A DNA stretch of 9,811 nt from Allobosea sp. (lineage in GTDB: Bacteria; Pseudomonadota; Alphaproteobacteria; Rhizobiales; Beijerinckiaceae), in NCBI GenBank assembly GCA_021732895.1, contig JAKFWE010000206.1, positions 1-9,811 on the forward strand, in the 5' to 3' direction. Positions 6,469 to 9,811 of this stretch are shown here, one piece after another; the first letter of the stretch is position 1; every line of letters begins with the position of its first letter. The translations under genes were made by a program, and so were the position numbers. The notes under the pieces were generated by a model. The model was given only the letters and a program-made list of their open reading frames with translations. It made no database searches and was not told the origin of the DNA.

Positions 6469-7278
6469 ATGAGCGCGACCATCCATCCGATGTCCGATGT
6501 CGATCCCGCCGCGCGGCTGGGCGACGGCGTCGTCATCGGTCCGTTCTGCAGCGTCGGCCCTGACGTGGTTCTGGGCGACGGCGTCAATCTGAAAAGCCAT
6601 GTCGCCATCGCCGGGCGGACGACGATCGGCGCGCGCACGGCGATCTACCCGTTCGCCTCGATCGGCCATCCGCCGCAGGACCTGAAGTACCGCGGCGAAC
6701 CCTCGACGCTGACGATCGGCGCTGATTGCATGATCCGCGAGGGCGTCACGATGAATCCCGGCACCGAAGGCGGCGGCATGGAGACCACTGTCGGCGACCG
6801 CTGCTTCTTCCTGGCGAATTCTCATGTCGCCCACGACAACCGCATCGGCGACAACGTCATCTTCTCCAACAACGTCATGTGCGCTGGCCATGTCAGGGTC
6901 GGCAATTTCGTCATCGTCGGCGGCGGCACGGGCCTGCACCAGTTCATCCGGGTCGGCGACCACGCCTTCATCGGCGGCGGCGCCGGCGTCATGAACGACG
7001 TCATCCCGTTCGGCATGGTGCGCGACAATCCGGCCCACCTCGCCGGCCTGAATCTGGTCGGGCTGAAACGGCGCGGCTTCTCGCGCGAGCACATCCACGA
7101 GTTGCGCCGGGCCTACCGGCTGCTGTTCGCCGACGAGGGCACGCTGTCGGAGCGTGTCGAGGACGTCGCCGGCGAGTTTGCCGAACATCCGCTGATCCAC
7201 GAGATCCTCGATTTCATCCGCTCGGGTGGGGAGCGCGCGATCTGCGTGCCCCACGACGTCAGCGCGACGGATCGGTGA
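6469..7278 (+). CDS. lpxA: UDP-N-acetylglucosamine O-acyltransferase LpxA
   Basis: LpxA makes the first step of lipid A synthesis, moving a 3-hydroxyacyl chain from ACP to the 3-OH of UDP-GlcNAc. It works as a cytosolic trimer. The protein is 269 aa, close to E. coli LpxA (262). The left-handed beta helix covers about 1-185 and begins IHPMSDVDPAARLGDGVVIG (5-24). QDLKYRGEPSTLTIGADCMIRE (70-91) is the family signature around the first active-site loop. The catalytic base is H122 in NSHVAHDNRIG (E. coli H125), and H141 and H157 fall in AGH and HQF motifs. The C-terminal helical domain (about 190-255) contains HLAGLNLVGLKRRGFS. G170 aligns with the E. coli hydrocarbon-ruler residue G173, which favours a long acyl chain. 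The loop MNPGTEGGGMET (95-106) replaces the E. coli HRGT segment. The stop overlaps the lpxI start. UDP-GlcNAc3N as substrate, used by some alphaproteobacteria with GnnA/GnnB, cannot be excluded. Confidence 0.96.
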   Translation: MSATIHPMSDVDPAARLGDGVVIGPFCSVGPDVVLGDGVNLKSHVAIAGRTTIGARTAIYPFASIGHPPQDLKYRGEPSTLTIGADCMIREGVTMNPGTEGGGMETTVGDRCFFLANSHVAHDNRIGDNVIFSNNVMCAGHVRVGNFVIVGGGTGLHQFIRVGDHAFIGGGAGVMNDVIPFGMVRDNPAHLAGLNLVGLKRRGFSREHIHELRRAYRLLFADEGTLSERVEDVAGEFAEHPLIHEILDFIRSGGERAICVPHDVSATDR

Positions 7279-8138
7279 GCGAGGGAGCGCACGCGCCCGC
7301 GGGCCGGACCGGGCCGCTCGCCATCATCGCCGGCGGCGGCGATTATCCGCCGCTTCTCGCAGGAGCCGCGGCCGCCCGGGGACGGCATGTCTTCGTCGCC
7401 GCTCTGGAAGGCGCGGCCGACCCGGCGGCCTTCGGCGACTGCGACCTGAGAAGCTTCCGCCTCGGCCAGCTCGGCAGCCTGCTCAAGGAGCTCAAGGCTC
7501 GCGCCATCGGCGATCTCGTCCTGATCGGCTCGCTGCCGCGACCGAGCTTCGGCGCGCTGAGGCCGGAGGCCTCGACCCTTCGGCACCTCCCGCATTTCGC
7601 CCGCGCGTTCAAGGGTGGCGACGATCACCTGCTCAGGGGCGTGGTGCAGTTCTTCGAGGGGCAGGGGTTTCGCGTGCTGGGCCCGGCCGACATCGCGCCT
7701 GCCATGGTCTCGCCATCGGGGGCCCTGGGCGCGCGCAGCCCGACAGCCGCGATGCGCGAGACGATCGCCACCGGCTTCTCGCTGCTGGCGGCGCTCTCGC
7801 CCTTCGATGTCGGGCAAGGGGCGGTGCTCGCCGATCACCGGGTGGTGGCCGTGGAGGCGGCGGAGGGGACCGATGCGATGCTGCTCCGCGTCGCTGAACT
7901 CGTCGCGGCCGGACGGCTCAGGATAGCCAATGGGGACGGGGTCCTGGTCAAGGCGCCCAAGCATGGCCAGGATCTGCGGGTCGACATGCCCGCCATCGGC
8001 CCCAGAACCCTGGCCCATGCCGCGGAGGCCGGACTGTCGGGCGTCGCCGTCAGGGCCGGATGCGTGCTGGTCGGCGACGGCCGCGGCCTCGGGCGCCTCG
8101 CCGACGCCCATGGGCTGTTCGTCGAGGGCGTGCCGTGA
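7275..8138 (+). CDS. lpxI: UDP-2,3-diacylglucosamine pyrophosphatase LpxI
   Basis: LpxI hydrolyses UDP-2,3-diacylglucosamine to lipid X and UMP, the fourth step of lipid A synthesis. It replaces the unrelated LpxH in most alphaproteobacteria and was characterised in Caulobacter, where it attacks the other phosphate. The protein is 287 aa from a GTG start. The N-terminal domain opens with LAIIAGGGDYPPLLA (15-29). GSLPRPSFGALRPE (85-98) and FKGGDDHLLRGVVQFFE (112-128) follow. The C-terminal domain has SPFDVGQGAVLADHRVVAVE (175-194), EGTDAML (197-203) and the active-site segment KAPKHGQDLRVDMPAIG (226-242). D237 in RVDMP matches the Caulobacter catalytic D225. The GTG overlaps the lpxA stop (GTGA at 7275-7278) and has at best a weak Shine-Dalgarno, so translation is probably coupled to lpxA. 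The family-typical sequence begins only 13-15 residues in, leaving little room for another start. Confidence 0.95.
   Translation: MSEGAHAPAGRTGPLAIIAGGGDYPPLLAGAAAARGRHVFVAALEGAADPAAFGDCDLRSFRLGQLGSLLKELKARAIGDLVLIGSLPRPSFGALRPEASTLRHLPHFARAFKGGDDHLLRGVVQFFEGQGFRVLGPADIAPAMVSPSGALGARSPTAAMRETIATGFSLLAALSPFDVGQGAVLADHRVVAVEAAEGTDAMLLRVAELVAAGRLRIANGDGVLVKAPKHGQDLRVDMPAIGPRTLAHAAEAGLSGVAVRAGCVLVGDGRGLGRLADAHGLFVEGVP
8124..8128 (+). promoter_or_regulatory. ribosome binding site of lpxB inside lpxI
   Basis: GAGGG within the last codons of lpxI lies 6 nt before the GTG at 8135. It supports that start over an in-frame ATG at 8060, which would add 25 very Arg-rich residues and overlap lpxI by about 80 bp. 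Confidence 0.6.
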
Positions 8139-9313
8139 GCGCCCCGTTCCGCCTGGCGATCATCACCGGAGAGCGTTCCGGCGATGCGCTGGCGGCCCCG
8201 TTCATCCGGGCGCTGCGGACGCGTCTGGGCGCGCGTGAGCTGGAACTCGCCGGGGTCGCCGGTCCAGCGCTGGAAAATGCCGGCCTCGCGCCGTTCTTTC
8301 CGCAGTCGGACATTGCCGTCATGGGCTTTGGTCCCGTGCTGGCGCGGCTGCCGACGCTTCTGCGCCGGATGGAGGATGCGGCTGCCGGCGTCGTCGCCTT
8401 CGCGCCGGACCTGCTGCTGACGATCGACAGTCCGGATTTCGGGTTGCGCGTCGCCCGCAAGGTCCGCAGACGCGCGCCCGCCATTCCGACGGTTCACTGG
8501 GTCTGTCCGAGCGTCTGGGCCTGGCGCTCGGGCAGGGCGCGGGCCATGACGCCGCATATTGATCGCATTCTTGCGCTCCTGCCGTTCGAGCCCGCGGCGC
8601 TGGCGCGTCTCGGCGGCCCCGAGACCGTCTATGTCGGCCATCCGCTGATCGAACAGCTCGATGGGCTGCGGCCCAACGCCGACGAGCGCCAGCGTCGCAG
8701 GTCTCTCGACGCGCCTGAGGTTCTCGTCCTGCCGGGCAGCCGCCGTTCGGAAATCGCCCATCTGATGCCGGTCTTCGGCCAAACCGTCGCGCTGATCGCG
8801 CAGGCGGTTCCGGCGGCGCGCTTCACCTTGCCGGCGGTCGGCCATCTCGCCGAGGCGATCGCCGGTGCGATGACGTTCTGGCCGGTCAAGGCCCGGATCG
8901 TCACTGGCGAGGAGGCCAAGCTCGCCGCCTTTCGCGGAGCCCGGGCGGCGCTGGCGGCCTCGGGCACGGTCACGCTGGAGCTCGCGCTGGCCCAGGTGCC
9001 CACCGTCGCCGCCTATCGCGGAGCCGCCTGGGAGGCGGCGATCGCCCGCCGGCTGATCAGGCTGCCGAGCGTCATCCTGCCCAACCTCGTGCTGGGCCGG
9101 AGCCTCGTGCCGGAATTCATTCAGGAGACCGCGACGCCGGACGCGCTGTCGCGGCATCTTCTGAGGGTGCTGCTGGAGGGCGCGGACCGGGAGGCGCAGC
9201 TTTCAGGCTTCATCGCGGTCGAGGCCGCGATGCGCACGGCCGGCCAGAGCCCTGCCGCCAACGCCGTCGAGGCGGCCCTGGCGCTGCTGGCCCGATCTGC
9301 GCATCCGTCATGA
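8135..9313 (+). CDS. lpxB: lipid-A-disaccharide synthase LpxB
   Basis: LpxB joins UDP-2,3-diacylglucosamine and lipid X into the beta-1,6 lipid A disaccharide 1-phosphate, releasing UDP. It is a family GT19 enzyme associated with the inner face of the inner membrane. The protein is 392 aa from GTG; E. coli LpxB is 382. The N-terminal Rossmann half begins LAIITGERSGDALA (7-20), the family GExSGD motif. LTIDSPDFGLRVA (95-107) and VHWVCPSVWAWRSGR (120-134) follow. VYVGHPLIEQL (165-175), LPGSRRSEI (199-207), AASGTVTLELAL (274-285) and the LPNLVLGR motif (315-322) mark the UDP-binding half. The GTG overlaps the lpxI stop (GTGA, 8135-8138). The gene ends directly on the A-tract of the terminator, which makes it the last gene of the envelope cluster. 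Confidence 0.96.
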   Translation: MSAPFRLAIITGERSGDALAAPFIRALRTRLGARELELAGVAGPALENAGLAPFFPQSDIAVMGFGPVLARLPTLLRRMEDAAAGVVAFAPDLLLTIDSPDFGLRVARKVRRRAPAIPTVHWVCPSVWAWRSGRARAMTPHIDRILALLPFEPAALARLGGPETVYVGHPLIEQLDGLRPNADERQRRRSLDAPEVLVLPGSRRSEIAHLMPVFGQTVALIAQAVPAARFTLPAVGHLAEAIAGAMTFWPVKARIVTGEEAKLAAFRGARAALAASGTVTLELALAQVPTVAAYRGAAWEAAIARRLIRLPSVILPNLVLGRSLVPEFIQETATPDALSRHLLRVLLEGADREAQLSGFIAVEAAMRTAGQSPAANAVEAALALLARSAHPS

Positions 9314-9351
9314 AAAAGCCGGCGGATCGGCGATCCGCCGGCTGTTTTTTT
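9313..9351. terminator. bidirectional intrinsic terminator between lpxB and gltA
   Basis: A perfect 12-bp stem, AGCCGGCGGATC (9317-9328) with GATCCGCCGGCT (9332-9343), encloses a 3-nt loop. On the + strand it is followed by a T-tract (seven T at 9345-9351). On the - strand the five A at 9313-9317 read as a T-tract. It therefore has the layout to end both lpxB transcription and the convergent gltA transcription. The lpxB stop codon (9311-9313) shares its last A with the tract. Confidence 0.9.
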
Positions 9352-9364
9352 ATGTCCGCTGGGC

Positions 9365-9811
<447 letters not shown>

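Noticed and set aside
4546..7254. A 902-codon open frame on the - strand across lpxD, fabZ and lpxA
   Set aside because: It spans three well-supported genes and two gaps and has no domain-like segments. It is explained by the near absence of stops in antisense frames at this GC content.
7835..9157. A 440-codon open frame on the - strand opposite lpxI and lpxB
   Set aside because: Same reason: Arg-rich shadow composition opposite two clear lipid A genes.

Overview
The window is a GC-rich, almost gap-free stretch of a bacterial chromosome carrying a conserved cell-envelope gene cluster. In order it reads dxr (3' part), rseP, bamA, lpxD, fabZ, lpxA, lpxI and lpxB on the + strand, followed by the 3' part of a citrate synthase gene (gltA) on the - strand. 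This order, LpxI in place of LpxH, the short RseP and the high GC content point to an alphaproteobacterium, most likely of the order Hyphomicrobiales (Rhizobiales). Genus cannot be set from the sequence; a Bosea-, Chelatococcus- or Methylobacterium-like lineage is only a guess.

Layout. Positions 1-742 hold the C-terminal two-thirds of DXP reductoisomerase. After 22 bp comes the site-2 protease RseP (765-1913). A 267-bp gap (1914-2180) is the largest non-coding stretch. It holds a hairpin, a 10-bp palindrome, a possible ECF/sigma-E-like promoter and two back-to-back stem-loops in the presumed bamA leader. BamA (2181-4700) is followed by a GC-rich hairpin and then lpxD (4741-5817). A 153-bp gap precedes fabZ (5971-6429), then come lpxA (6469-7278), lpxI (7275-8138) and lpxB (8135-9313). 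The last three are joined by two 4-bp GTGA stop/start overlaps. A strong 12-bp stem-loop with T-tracts on both strands (about 9313-9351) separates lpxB from the convergent gltA (9365-9811).

How the genes work together. LpxA, LpxD, LpxI and LpxB supply four steps of lipid A synthesis; LpxC, which acts between LpxA and LpxD, is not in the window. FabZ draws on the same 3-hydroxyacyl-ACP pool that LpxA and LpxD use. BamA inserts beta-barrel proteins into the outer membrane, RseP is an inner-membrane protease that in other bacteria relays envelope stress, and Dxr makes isoprenoid precursors, including those for undecaprenyl phosphate. The cluster is therefore an outer-membrane assembly unit. gltA is a TCA-cycle gene and looks like an unrelated transcription unit.

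I see no mobile element, CRISPR array, tRNA, rRNA or sign of recent gene transfer, and no undescribed multi-gene system. The points worth a second look are regulatory (the bamA leader, the bamA-lpxD hairpin, the shared terminator) and a few unusual residues, mainly in Dxr and in the BamA loops.
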